Of a stretch of 64,000 bases of DNA, positions 1 to 7,657 are shown piece after piece; within the stretch, counting starts at the first letter, position 1, and every line of letters begins with the position of its first letter. Below the pieces are notes generated by a model. The model was not told the origin of the DNA. It made no database searches and saw only the letters and a list, made by a program, of their open reading frames with translations. The stretch is from VBDM01 sp035499735 (GTDB lineage: Bacteria; Pseudomonadota; Gammaproteobacteria; Burkholderiales; SG8-39): contig DATJYC010000070.1 of assembly GCA_035499735.1 (NCBI GenBank), positions 54,990-118,989 of the forward strand, read 5' to 3'. Position numbers and translations under genes: made by a program.

Positions 1-773
1 CACTGGGAAATATAGAGAGTGTTCAGAAGCGGCTTTACGTCCCGCGCGATCTGGGCGGCGACCACCGGCTCGACCGCTGCCATCAGATCTGCCTGGGTGA
101 TCACGACCAGTCGGTCATTGAGCCCGAGGTCGGGTATGGCGTTCGTGGCAAAGTTGAAGTGCACCCAGTCGCCGGAGGTGAAGCTCTCCACGTAGTTCGC
201 CGGGTCGTTGTGCGCGGGGGCCAAGGTTGAGTAGGGGCGGGTCTGCGCCAGAATGATCGGGCCTGGCGCGATCACCACCGCCACCACGTTGTTCATCGAG
301 ATATTCCCGCTGACCGTGAACTGCCCCTGGGTATCGCTGTTGATCGTCGTGCAGCTGGCCCCCGGACACTGCAGTTTGCGGAAATCGTGCGAAACGGCGT
401 ACCAAAGGCGCTCTCCGCTCGAGTCCCGCAAGTCCTCGATACCCATGGATTGCCAGGGCAGTCTGCCGATCACGCTGCGGGCGTTCGAGCCAAACACGCA
501 GTTCTCGGTGCCATTGTCGTCCTGGTCGGGACAGGGGAGGGCGCCAGGTTGTTGGGAGTACAACGCCGCATACGCGATCAACGCGGCCTTTGCCTGCCTG
601 AGCGCGCTCATGTTGCGGTTCTCGCGCTCGTTGGCGATCTCGGCCGAGCTCCGGTTCAGCCCGACGGTGATGAGGAAGGCGGTGATCATCGCCGCCAGGA
701 CCAGCATCGCGATCAGGGCGAACCCGCGCTGGTGGAGCGGGGGCGCTCCGCTGCGGAATCGCCGGGGGCTCAC
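1..773 (-). CDS. Prepilin-like protein of the MSHA-type pilus cluster (C-terminus beyond window)
   Basis: The last gene read in the pilus cluster; it runs off the window at base 1 after 257 codons without a stop. The chosen start is a GTG at 773 that overlaps the stop of the preceding mshK-like gene (GTGA), a sign of translational coupling. A short leader is followed by the prepilin-type site QRG|FALIAMLVL (cleavage after Gly17) and a hydrophobic helix to about residue 39. The mature residue 5 is Ala rather than the Glu of major pilins, so a minor pilin or pseudopilin is more likely. Downstream it has LPCPDQDDNG (79-88) and a GRLPWQSMGIEDLRD-type segment, which I associate with pilus-cluster prepilin-like proteins. 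Cys81 and Cys92 could form a disulfide. The exact msh letter is uncertain. Confidence 0.75.
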   Translation of the reverse strand, partial: MSPRRFRSGAPPLHQRGFALIAMLVLAAMITAFLITVGLNRSSAEIANERENRNMSALRQAKAALIAYAALYSQQPGALPCPDQDDNGTENCVFGSNARSVIGRLPWQSMGIEDLRDSSGERLWYAVSHDFRKLQCPGASCTTINSDTQGQFTVSGNISMNNVVAVVIAPGPIILAQTRPYSTLAPAHNDPANYVESFTSGDWVHFNFATNAIPDLGLNDRLVVITQADLMAAVEPVVAAQIARDVKPLLNTLYISQ

Positions 774-1195
774 GGCGAGGTCGTACGCCTGCCCGAGGGC
801 GTGACGATCTTCCCGTCCTCGATCGGATCCTTGACCTTGCCGCGGACCTTGTCGAGTGTCTGTCCGATCTTGATGCTGACCGAAGAGGAGTTGTCGCCTT
901 CGCCGGCGGGCACCGTGACGCGCGCGGGATCGCTCGGCCTCTTCGTGTTCTCCTGGGGGACGCCGTTGATCCAGACGGTGTTCTTGCCGCGCGAGCGCGA
1001 CACCTGGCCGTTGACGGTGACGGAGCTGTTGACCGTCGCCGCCGACTCCTGGATGTTGGCTTGGCGGCGGCGGTCGAGGTCCTGGCGCTGCTGCGGCGTA
1101 AAGAAGAGACGTCCCAGGCTCTCGGCGGCCGGTACCGAATTCAGGCAGGACAGCAAGACTGCGCCGGCGAGAAGGGCGGCCGAACGGCTACGCAT
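770..1195 (-). CDS. mshK: MSHA biogenesis protein MshK-like
   Basis: A 141-residue periplasmic protein with an N-terminal signal segment (residues 1-23, ending PAAES). The mature part has LGRLFFTPQQRQDLDRRR followed by a small beta-rich region (VNGQVSRSRGKNTVWINGV), the pattern of MshK-like proteins of MSHA pili, which resemble the periplasmic region of type II secretion GspC. It overlaps mshJ by 8 nt upstream and the prepilin gene by 4 nt downstream, so the three are almost certainly co-translated. The role would be a periplasmic connector between the inner-membrane assembly platform and the secretin. The family call rests on pattern and position and is moderately sure. Confidence 0.68.
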   Translation of the reverse strand: MRSRSAALLAGAVLLSCLNSVPAAESLGRLFFTPQQRQDLDRRRQANIQESAATVNSSVTVNGQVSRSRGKNTVWINGVPQENTKRPSDPARVTVPAGEGDNSSSVSIKIGQTLDKVRGKVKDPIEDGKIVTPSGRRTTSP

Positions 1196-1817
1196 TGGGT
1201 TTCGCCTCCGGTCTTATTCCTCGCACTGAGACCAGGTCGAGCTGGCATTCCGCCTGGAGGCGCGGCCGCAGGGAAGTGACGTTCGTAACCGGACCGCGCT
1301 CCAGGCGCGTCATCACGCACTGCCGCACCGACACGTACGCCTTCTTCGCCGCCTGCACGTCCGCGAGGAAGTTAAGCAGGTCGTCCTCGTGCAGAAGAAG
1401 CATCTCGAGCTTCATGCGGCTGACCACCAGATCCGCACCGCCGCTCGCGACGACTCCGGGATAGTCGAGCGGTCGCTGCGCCTCGATCCTGTACCGGATC
1501 TCGAAGAGCTTCCGGGCGTTCTTGATGCGCGTGATCGATTCGATCCACTCGATGCGGTTCTGCTCGCTCATCATGCCGTGCTCGCGCATGCGTTCGTAAT
1601 CGACCAGGTTCTCCCGTATCTCACGCTCCTCCTCGGAGACCCTCATCACCCGCTCCTGCGCTGCGACTCGGCTCGCTCGGGTCATGTCCCGCATGCTCTT
1701 CGCGCTGTCCAGGTAGGACTGGACGGCAACAAGGGCCACGGCGCCGAGAGCAACCAACAGCAGCGCGAGCGCAAGCGGGCCGCTGAGGCGCTTCAGGTCG
1801 TCTCGCGTGATGTTCAT
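1188..1817 (-). CDS. mshJ: MSHA biogenesis protein MshJ-like (PilO/GspM-type)
   Basis: A 209-residue bitopic inner-membrane protein. A short cytoplasmic tail is followed by one membrane helix (about residues 13-33) and a charged coiled-coil stretch (about 40-95), then a small C-terminal domain. This is the layout of GspM/PilO-class assembly-platform proteins, which pair with a PilN/GspL-like partner. Here the partner would be the preceding mshI-like gene, whose stop overlaps this ATG (ATGA at 1814-1817). Longer in-frame starts further upstream would lie wholly inside the mshI gene and are rejected. Confidence 0.7.
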   Translation of the reverse strand: MNITRDDLKRLSGPLALALLLVALGAVALVAVQSYLDSAKSMRDMTRASRVAAQERVMRVSEEEREIRENLVDYERMREHGMMSEQNRIEWIESITRIKNARKLFEIRYRIEAQRPLDYPGVVASGGADLVVSRMKLEMLLLHEDDLLNFLADVQAAKKAYVSVRQCVMTRLERGPVTNVTSLRPRLQAECQLDLVSVRGIRPEAKPNA

Positions 1818-3385
1818 GCGCCTCTCTTTCGCGCGAGCGCCACCGAGAACTGCGGCACTTCCTCGCGCCTTGCCGCGCCGATATCGCCGCTGATGCTCTT
1901 TTCCGCGTTGATGTCGAAGGGCAGCTGCGTTCGGGTGACCTCGGTGCCCGGCCGCGCGCGTAGCGCGTCCGTGAACCGCTGGACCAGCTCGGTCACCGCG
2001 CGGTAGTCTGAAGCTTGAGGCACGACCAGCCTGCCGGAAATCTCGGCGGTCTGCACCGGAGCTGGAGCCCCGGGATCCGGGGTCGCCGCGGCCGGCCTGG
2101 GTGTGGGTGCCTTGGACGCCTCGCTCGCTGCCTGGGCCTTGGATCCGCCCACCTCCCAATCTATCCGGTCGATCTCGATCTGCGGCAGAGAAGTCACCGC
2201 CTGGCTGATCTCGACAAGCATGTTCACCGGCGACGCGCTCTGCTTCAACAGCGTGCGGTAGTTCTTGACGAGCGCCCGGAGATTCTCCGTCGAGGTCGGA
2301 GTCTTGGGGAAGCGGGCCTGCAGCCGCGCGTATTCCTCCGTGGCCCGGGCTTCCAGCACGCGATCGGACGCGGACTCCTGGCGCAAGTGGTAAGTGTCGA
2401 GCAGCTTGCCCGCGGCGAGCAGCACGCACAAGCCCATTACGGCCGCACCGGCGGTGACCAGACCGACGCGCCCGCGCCAGAGATGATAGAAGTGCCGCAG
2501 GTTGTCGTCGGCGAACTGATCGCGGGGCTGGGATTCCGCGAGTACCCGGAGAAACAGGGCCTCGGCGAGCATGTCCTCCGGGAGCGACTTCAAGCCGATC
2601 CTTCGCGCGACCTTGTCGATCGCCTGCACGTGAAAATGCAGCCGCGGGGAATCGACGCAGGCCGCCCCATACAGCTCCCGGTCCCTGCCGGGCGCGAGGA
2701 CCAGCACGTCGAGCGGAGGGCCGTCGCGCGGGAGGATTCTCGAGTTGACGAGGTATTGGTGGGTTCGAAGAGACTCGGCGGCGCAATCCTGGGCGGTCGA
2801 GCGAGGGTCCGCAAGGTTCACCCTGACGATTCGCGAGAACCGGATGCGGCCGTTCTCGATGTAGGTCTGGCGCAGCCCTGCCTGTCCCAGGCTGACCATG
2901 ACGTAATGCGAGGCCTTGAACCCCAGGCGCTTGCCCAGCGAGGCAGCGACGAGCGCCAGGGAGAACACGCCTACAACCCGCACTTTGCTCGCGCGCAAGA
3001 CGTCGAGCCAGGGCTGGAACTGCTGAGTGTTGGTAAACGAGGTATACAGCACTCGCTCTTCCCGCCGGCCAGCGTGGGTCTCCGACCCGAGGGAGATAGG
3101 CACCGCGAGCGACACGTCGCGGTAGCGCTGCGCGAGCCTGCGCGCCAGCAGCGCGCGCCGGTCCGATCCGCGTACATAGGGAAGATTCTCCTGGAAGAAG
3201 TCCTCCTCCACGACATCGGCGAGAACGAAATAGAGACTCTCGGGATTGCCTTTGACGTAGCGGGAGAATTCCCCCACGCCCTTCTCGTTCATTCCGAACG
3301 TCCCTTCCCTCGCGAGTTGGCTCCCGCTAGACCGGTAGACGGTCAACTGCTGTGAGGTAAAGTAGCAGAGTAGTCTTGCCGGCAC
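1814..3385 (-). CDS. mshI: MSHA biogenesis protein MshI-like, PilM/PilN-type fusion
   Basis: A 523-residue protein. Residues 1 to about 300 look like a degenerate actin-like (PilM/GspL cytoplasmic) domain. A single membrane helix follows (about 305-328, VGLVTAGAAVMGLCVLLAAG), then a periplasmic coiled-coil and a PilN-like ferredoxin-fold domain, with a Pro/Ala-rich insert (APTPRPAAATPDPGAPAP) near residue 430. It would therefore combine the roles of PilM and PilN in one chain, linking the cytoplasmic ATPase to the periplasmic platform. The start is a GTG four bases after the mshG stop; no ATG lies nearby in frame. In MSHA systems the equivalent position is occupied by MshI. Confidence 0.68.
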   Translation of the reverse strand: MPARLLCYFTSQQLTVYRSSGSQLAREGTFGMNEKGVGEFSRYVKGNPESLYFVLADVVEEDFFQENLPYVRGSDRRALLARRLAQRYRDVSLAVPISLGSETHAGRREERVLYTSFTNTQQFQPWLDVLRASKVRVVGVFSLALVAASLGKRLGFKASHYVMVSLGQAGLRQTYIENGRIRFSRIVRVNLADPRSTAQDCAAESLRTHQYLVNSRILPRDGPPLDVLVLAPGRDRELYGAACVDSPRLHFHVQAIDKVARRIGLKSLPEDMLAEALFLRVLAESQPRDQFADDNLRHFYHLWRGRVGLVTAGAAVMGLCVLLAAGKLLDTYHLRQESASDRVLEARATEEYARLQARFPKTPTSTENLRALVKNYRTLLKQSASPVNMLVEISQAVTSLPQIEIDRIDWEVGGSKAQAASEASKAPTPRPAAATPDPGAPAPVQTAEISGRLVVPQASDYRAVTELVQRFTDALRARPGTEVTRTQLPFDINAEKSISGDIGAARREEVPQFSVALARKRGA

Positions 3386-3389
3386 AGTG

Positions 3390-4595
3390 CTAGAACTTCA
3401 GCTTGGTGATGACGTCGTAGATCGGACCGAGCACCGAAAGCATGACCCAGCCGAGAATCACGCCGAGGAATACCGTCAGCGCGGGCTCGATCAGGACTTG
3501 GATCTTGGCGATCGACTCGCGCACTTCGCGGTTGTAGAAATACGATACGTTGAGCAGTGCAGTGTCGAGCGCGCCCGTCGACTCGCCCACGCGCAGCATG
3601 CGCAGCACGAGCGGGGGGAAAAGGCCCACCTCCTGGAACGCGGCCGTCACGTTCTTGCCTTCGCCGATCTGCTGCCCCGCCAGCCTCAGTCCTTCCTGGA
3701 TGACCACATTTCCCGCGGTTTCCTCGGAGCTGCGGATCGCTTCGAGGATGGTGATGCCGGAGGCGTACATCAACGCGAAGATACTGGCGAAGCGCGACAG
3801 GATGATCTTGCGCAGGATTTCGCCGGAGACAGGCACGGCGAGCTTGAGCCGGTCGAGCTGGTACCGCGCGGAAGGGTTGACGCGCGCCGCCGCCACGACG
3901 CCCGCGACCACGATGAGCGGCGTCACCAGCACGGCCCACCAGTAGTTGACCATGAACGCCGATACCTCGATCAGGATGCGCGTCTGCAGGGGTATCTGCT
4001 GGCCCATGTTCTTGATGAAAGCCACCATCTGCGGCACCAAGTAGACCATCAGGAAGAGGGTCACGATGATCACGATCGAGCCGACAAAAGCCGGATACAT
4101 CACGAGCTTCTTCACGTGCTCCGCCAGCTCGTCCTCCCACTTCAGGCTCTCAACGAGGCTCTTCAGCACGGCGGGGAGCTTCCCCGTGTCTTCGCCAGCC
4201 CTGACCAGGCTCGTAAACACCGGCGTGAAAATCTGGGGATACTGGGTGAGCGCCTGCGACAGGCGCAAGCCGCCCTGGATGCTCTCGATCACGCCAGATA
4301 TCACCTCGCGAAAGCGCGCGTTATCGATGCTGTCGCGCAGGTCGATCAGGGATTCGATGAGCGGGACTCCGGCTCCGGTCAGCTGCTCCATGTGGAAGCA
4401 GAAATTGATGAGTTCGGCGCGCTTGATCGAACCCACGCGGAGCCAGGCTCCGCCGGCGCGGGCCGGCCCGCCCCGGATCAGATCGAGCCCCATGCGCTTG
4501 AGGCGCTGCTCGAGGTCGACAATGTTGACCGCCTCGATCTGCCCGAGCATGGTCTTTCCGCGGGTGTCGATCGCCTTGTAGGTGAACAATGCCAT
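3390..4595 (-). CDS. mshG: Type IV pilus inner-membrane platform protein MshG (GspF/PilC family)
   Basis: A 401-residue polytopic protein with the family opening MALFTYKAIDTRGK and two tandem T2SS_F-type domains (about 65-190 and 270-390), each ending in hydrophobic helices (for example YPAFVGSIVIIVTLFLMVYL and IEPALTVFLGVILGWVML). Length and layout match GspF/PilC/MshG. It forms the membrane platform turned by the assembly ATPase to add pilins. It lies 27 nt downstream of mshE and 4 nt upstream of mshI. Confidence 0.9.
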   Translation of the reverse strand: MALFTYKAIDTRGKTMLGQIEAVNIVDLEQRLKRMGLDLIRGGPARAGGAWLRVGSIKRAELINFCFHMEQLTGAGVPLIESLIDLRDSIDNARFREVISGVIESIQGGLRLSQALTQYPQIFTPVFTSLVRAGEDTGKLPAVLKSLVESLKWEDELAEHVKKLVMYPAFVGSIVIIVTLFLMVYLVPQMVAFIKNMGQQIPLQTRILIEVSAFMVNYWWAVLVTPLIVVAGVVAAARVNPSARYQLDRLKLAVPVSGEILRKIILSRFASIFALMYASGITILEAIRSSEETAGNVVIQEGLRLAGQQIGEGKNVTAAFQEVGLFPPLVLRMLRVGESTGALDTALLNVSYFYNREVRESIAKIQVLIEPALTVFLGVILGWVMLSVLGPIYDVITKLKF

Positions 4596-4622
4596 GACGG
4601 TACGGCGGCGCCGGACGCGCCG

Positions 4623-6350
4623 CTACATGCGGTCGGTCAGGTCGACGACGCGCATCAGCTCTTCCAGCGACGTCGACCCGTCCAGGACGCGCCGGATCCC
4701 GTCGTCGGCCAGCGTGCGGAACCCCTTGCCGACCGCGGTCTTCTGCATCTCGCGGCCGGTGGCCCGGCGCGCGACCAGCTCGTCGAGGTCGCCGTCCATT
4801 TTCAGGATCTCGATGATGGCCATCCGGCCCCGATAACCCTGGTAGTCGCACTGGTCGCAGCCCACGGCGCGGTAGAGCGTGGGAGCCTTGTCCCCCTTCG
4901 CTCCCGTCATGGCGCGCTCGCTGGGGTTTGCCTGGTAGGCCTGCTTGCAGTGCTTGCACAGGCGCCGCACCAGACGCTGAGCCACGACTCCGATGATGTT
5001 GCCGGCGAGAATGTCCGGAACGATGCCGATGTCGAGAAGGCGCGGAATCGCCCCCACGGCCGAATTGGTGTGGAGCGTCGAATAGACCTGGTGGCCCGTC
5101 ATCGCCGCGCGGAACGCCATCGTCGCCGTATCCTCGTCGCGGATCTCGCCGACGAGGATCACGTCGGGGTCCTGCCGCATCAGCGAGCGGATGCCGTTGG
5201 CGAAATCCATCTTCGCGGCCTCGTTGATCGACGTCTGACGGATCAGGGTCATGGGATATTCGACCGGATCCTCCAGCGTCATGATGTTGAGACCGTCGTT
5301 GTTGATGTGGTTCAGCACCGAATACAGCGTCGTCGTCTTGCCGCTTCCGGTCGGACCCGTGAGCAGGATGATGCCCTCGGGCCGCGCGATCATGCGCTTC
5401 AGGAGCTGCAGCTGGCCCGCCTCCAGGCCCAGTCCGTCCAGCGGGACGATGCCCTTCTGCCGGTCGAGGATGCGCAGCACGATGTTCTCGCCGTGCGAGG
5501 TCGCCTGCGACGAGACGCGGAAATCGACGGCGCGCCCGGTCAGCATCAGCGAGATACGCCCGTCCTGCGGCGCGCGGGTCTCAGCGATGTTCATCTTCGC
5601 CAGTACCTTGATCCGGACCGCCATCGCCGGCCAGTAGGTCTTGTGCAGCGAGCGGATCTGGCGCAGCACGCCGTCGATGCGGTAGCGGATGCGGAGGAAG
5701 CTCTGCTCGGGCTCGAAGTGGATATCCGAGGCGCCGCGCTCGACGGCGTCCGCGAACAGCGCGGAGATGAGCCGGACCACGGGCTGTGAATACGCGTCGC
5801 CGGAGGCCTGGAGGCTCTGATAGTCGATTTCGCCCGTCTCGATCTCGTGAAGGATGCCGTCGATCGAGAAGTCATGGCCGTAGTACTGGTCGATCGCGCG
5901 GCCGATCTCGCCCTCTCCGGCGAGACGCGGCTCCAGCGAGAACTCGCTGCGCAGCTGGGCGCGGAGCTGGTCGAGCGCGACGATGTTGTTCGTGTCCGCC
6001 AGCGCGACGATCAGCTTGCGCGCTTCGCGGTCGAGAGCGACCGGGAACACGGTATGGCGCTTGGAGAACTCCCTGGGAACCAGCTTCAGCGCCATCGAAT
6101 CGACGACGATCTGCGTGAGGTCGACGCTCTGTAGGCCAAGCTTCTCCGACAAGGCGTCGCGCAGCGTCGCCTCGGACACGAAGCCGAGATTGACGAGAAG
6201 CTTGCCCACCGGCTGATGGGTCTTGAGCTGCTCGAGCAGCGCGATACGCAGCTGGTCCTCGGTGAGGATTCCCTGAGATATGAGGATCTGCCCGATATGG
6301 CGCTTCGCCTGCGGGGAGACCTGCTGGGCGGAGAGACGCGGCGAATTCAT
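4623..6350 (-). CDS. mshE: MSHA pilus assembly ATPase MshE (GspE/PilB family)
   Basis: A 575-residue hexameric ATPase that powers pilus extension. The N-terminal MshEN/GspE-N region (about 16-180) carries two copies of the 24-residue MshEN motif. The C-terminal motor has Walker A GPTGSGKT (about 328-335), the Asp box and Walker B (DPDVILVGEIRDEDTA), the His box (GHQVYSTLHTN) and a C-x2-C...C-x2-C zinc site (LCKHC, GCDQC). In both MshEN copies the leading Arg is absent (His18-Ile-Gly and Pro-Val-Gly), so c-di-GMP control may be weakened. The start ATG at 6350 lies 8 nt after the mshN stop; the frame stays open further upstream inside mshN, but that extension is shadow. Confidence 0.93.
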   Translation of the reverse strand: MNSPRLSAQQVSPQAKRHIGQILISQGILTEDQLRIALLEQLKTHQPVGKLLVNLGFVSEATLRDALSEKLGLQSVDLTQIVVDSMALKLVPREFSKRHTVFPVALDREARKLIVALADTNNIVALDQLRAQLRSEFSLEPRLAGEGEIGRAIDQYYGHDFSIDGILHEIETGEIDYQSLQASGDAYSQPVVRLISALFADAVERGASDIHFEPEQSFLRIRYRIDGVLRQIRSLHKTYWPAMAVRIKVLAKMNIAETRAPQDGRISLMLTGRAVDFRVSSQATSHGENIVLRILDRQKGIVPLDGLGLEAGQLQLLKRMIARPEGIILLTGPTGSGKTTTLYSVLNHINNDGLNIMTLEDPVEYPMTLIRQTSINEAAKMDFANGIRSLMRQDPDVILVGEIRDEDTATMAFRAAMTGHQVYSTLHTNSAVGAIPRLLDIGIVPDILAGNIIGVVAQRLVRRLCKHCKQAYQANPSERAMTGAKGDKAPTLYRAVGCDQCDYQGYRGRMAIIEILKMDGDLDELVARRATGREMQKTAVGKGFRTLADDGIRRVLDGSTSLEELMRVVDLTDRM

Positions 6351-6358
6351 GGAGCGGG

Positions 6359-7657
6359 CTATTTGCTCAGCTCCTGCACGCGCGCGCGTACCTGCGCGGG
6401 GTCGAAGGTCGGCGTGCGCTTGACTGCGAGCGCGAGCGCCCGCTGGTAGTAGTCGAGGGCGGACTTGCTCTGGTGCATCTGGTCCAGGCTCACAGCGAGA
6501 TTGAACGCGTAGTCGGCGTTTTCCGGATCGATCGAAAACGCCTTGAAGTAGGCGCCCTGGGCTTCGGTCCAGCGCGACTGCTGAGCGTACTGGTTGCCAA
6601 GCGCGAACTGCAGGTGCGCGGATTCGGGCTGGTTGGCGATCAGGATCTTCAGCCGGCTTTCCGATGCCGCCGGGTCGAGGCGGCCGCGCAGCGCTACGAG
6701 GCCCGCGGTGGCTTGGCTGTCGCGCGGGTCCGCCTCGAGCAGCTTGAGGTATCTCGACTCCGCCGATTCGAGCTGACCGCGTCTCACGTCGATCGCGGCG
6801 AGGCCGAGCAGCGCGTCGCGGTTGTTGGGATCTCGCGCAAGCGCCCTCTGGTAGGCGTCGCCAGCGGCCGCAAGATCGTTCCTCTGGAAGGCCTGATAGC
6901 CCTGCTGAACGAGCGGATCGACCGTCAGTATGGGTACGTTGACCTCGATTGGCGTGGCGGCGGGCGGTTCGGGCATGGGCGCAGGTTTGACCGGAGCGAC
7001 TGCAGGCTGGGGCCTCGCGCGAGGCCGCACCGGCTGTATGGCCGGAATCGCCGCAACGGCGGCGCTCGGTCCCTTGGCCGCCGGAACGACGACGGCGGGT
7101 GCGGGCACCTGGGGGGGCGTTGCTTGCACCGCGGGCGCGGGCGCGGCCGCGACCTGGGTGGTCGGCGCCGCGGCAGCAGCCTGCCCCCCTGCGAAGGCGT
7201 AGTGCGGCTGCAATTGCCACCACACGTACCCGCCGTAGCCCACCGCGACCACGCCGAGCGCGGCCAGCGTGAGGTAGAAGGGGCGGCGGGGGTTGTAGTC
7301 CATTTCTTTCACTTGAAACAGCTGTTCCGCCTGAGCACGGCCGGCGACGGGCGCGGTCTCGACCGGGGCCGATGAAGAACGCACGCGCTCAAGAGGCTCC
7401 GGTTCTTCCAGAGCTAATTCGTGCTTGGGCGTGGCGGCTTCCGCGGGCCGTTGCTCGGGTGGAGAAGGCAGATCGTCGCTGAGGATTTCGATCGGCTGCG
7501 TGATATCGGGCAGCTTCTCCCGCGTGGTGATCGTGCGGGGTGGAACTTCGGCTTGCGCAGGCTGCGCGTTCTCGGATCCCTCCTGTCCCGCCGACTCAGC
7601 CTTGGCGACCTGCTTGGCGAGTTCGGCCTTCTTCAGGGCGTCTAGGAGTAGGCTCAT
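6359..7657 (-). CDS. mshN: MSHA biogenesis protein MshN-like, TPR protein
   Basis: A 432-residue inner-membrane protein. It opens with MSLLLDALKKAE, the signature start of MshN/GspB-like proteins. An acidic cytoplasmic part is followed by one membrane helix (about 122-145) and a long Ala/Pro-rich linker, then five or so tetratricopeptide repeats (about 240-430, for example YQRALARDPNNRDALLGLAA and YYQRALALAVKR). The TPRs sit in the periplasm and probably bind the secretin. The ATG overlaps nothing but lies inside the last codons of mshL (ATGA at 7654-7657), implying coupled translation. Confidence 0.82.
   Translation of the reverse strand: MSLLLDALKKAELAKQVAKAESAGQEGSENAQPAQAEVPPRTITTREKLPDITQPIEILSDDLPSPPEQRPAEAATPKHELALEEPEPLERVRSSSAPVETAPVAGRAQAEQLFQVKEMDYNPRRPFYLTLAALGVVAVGYGGYVWWQLQPHYAFAGGQAAAAAPTTQVAAAPAPAVQATPPQVPAPAVVVPAAKGPSAAVAAIPAIQPVRPRARPQPAVAPVKPAPMPEPPAATPIEVNVPILTVDPLVQQGYQAFQRNDLAAAGDAYQRALARDPNNRDALLGLAAIDVRRGQLESAESRYLKLLEADPRDSQATAGLVALRGRLDPAASESRLKILIANQPESAHLQFALGNQYAQQSRWTEAQGAYFKAFSIDPENADYAFNLAVSLDQMHQSKSALDYYQRALALAVKRTPTFDPAQVRARVQELSK

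Noticed and set aside
3387..5789. An 800-codon open frame on the plus strand, antisense to mshG and mshE
   Set aside because: Its translation is Arg/His/Asp-rich without domain pattern, as expected opposite high-GC genes; mshG and mshE on the other strand have full family motifs.
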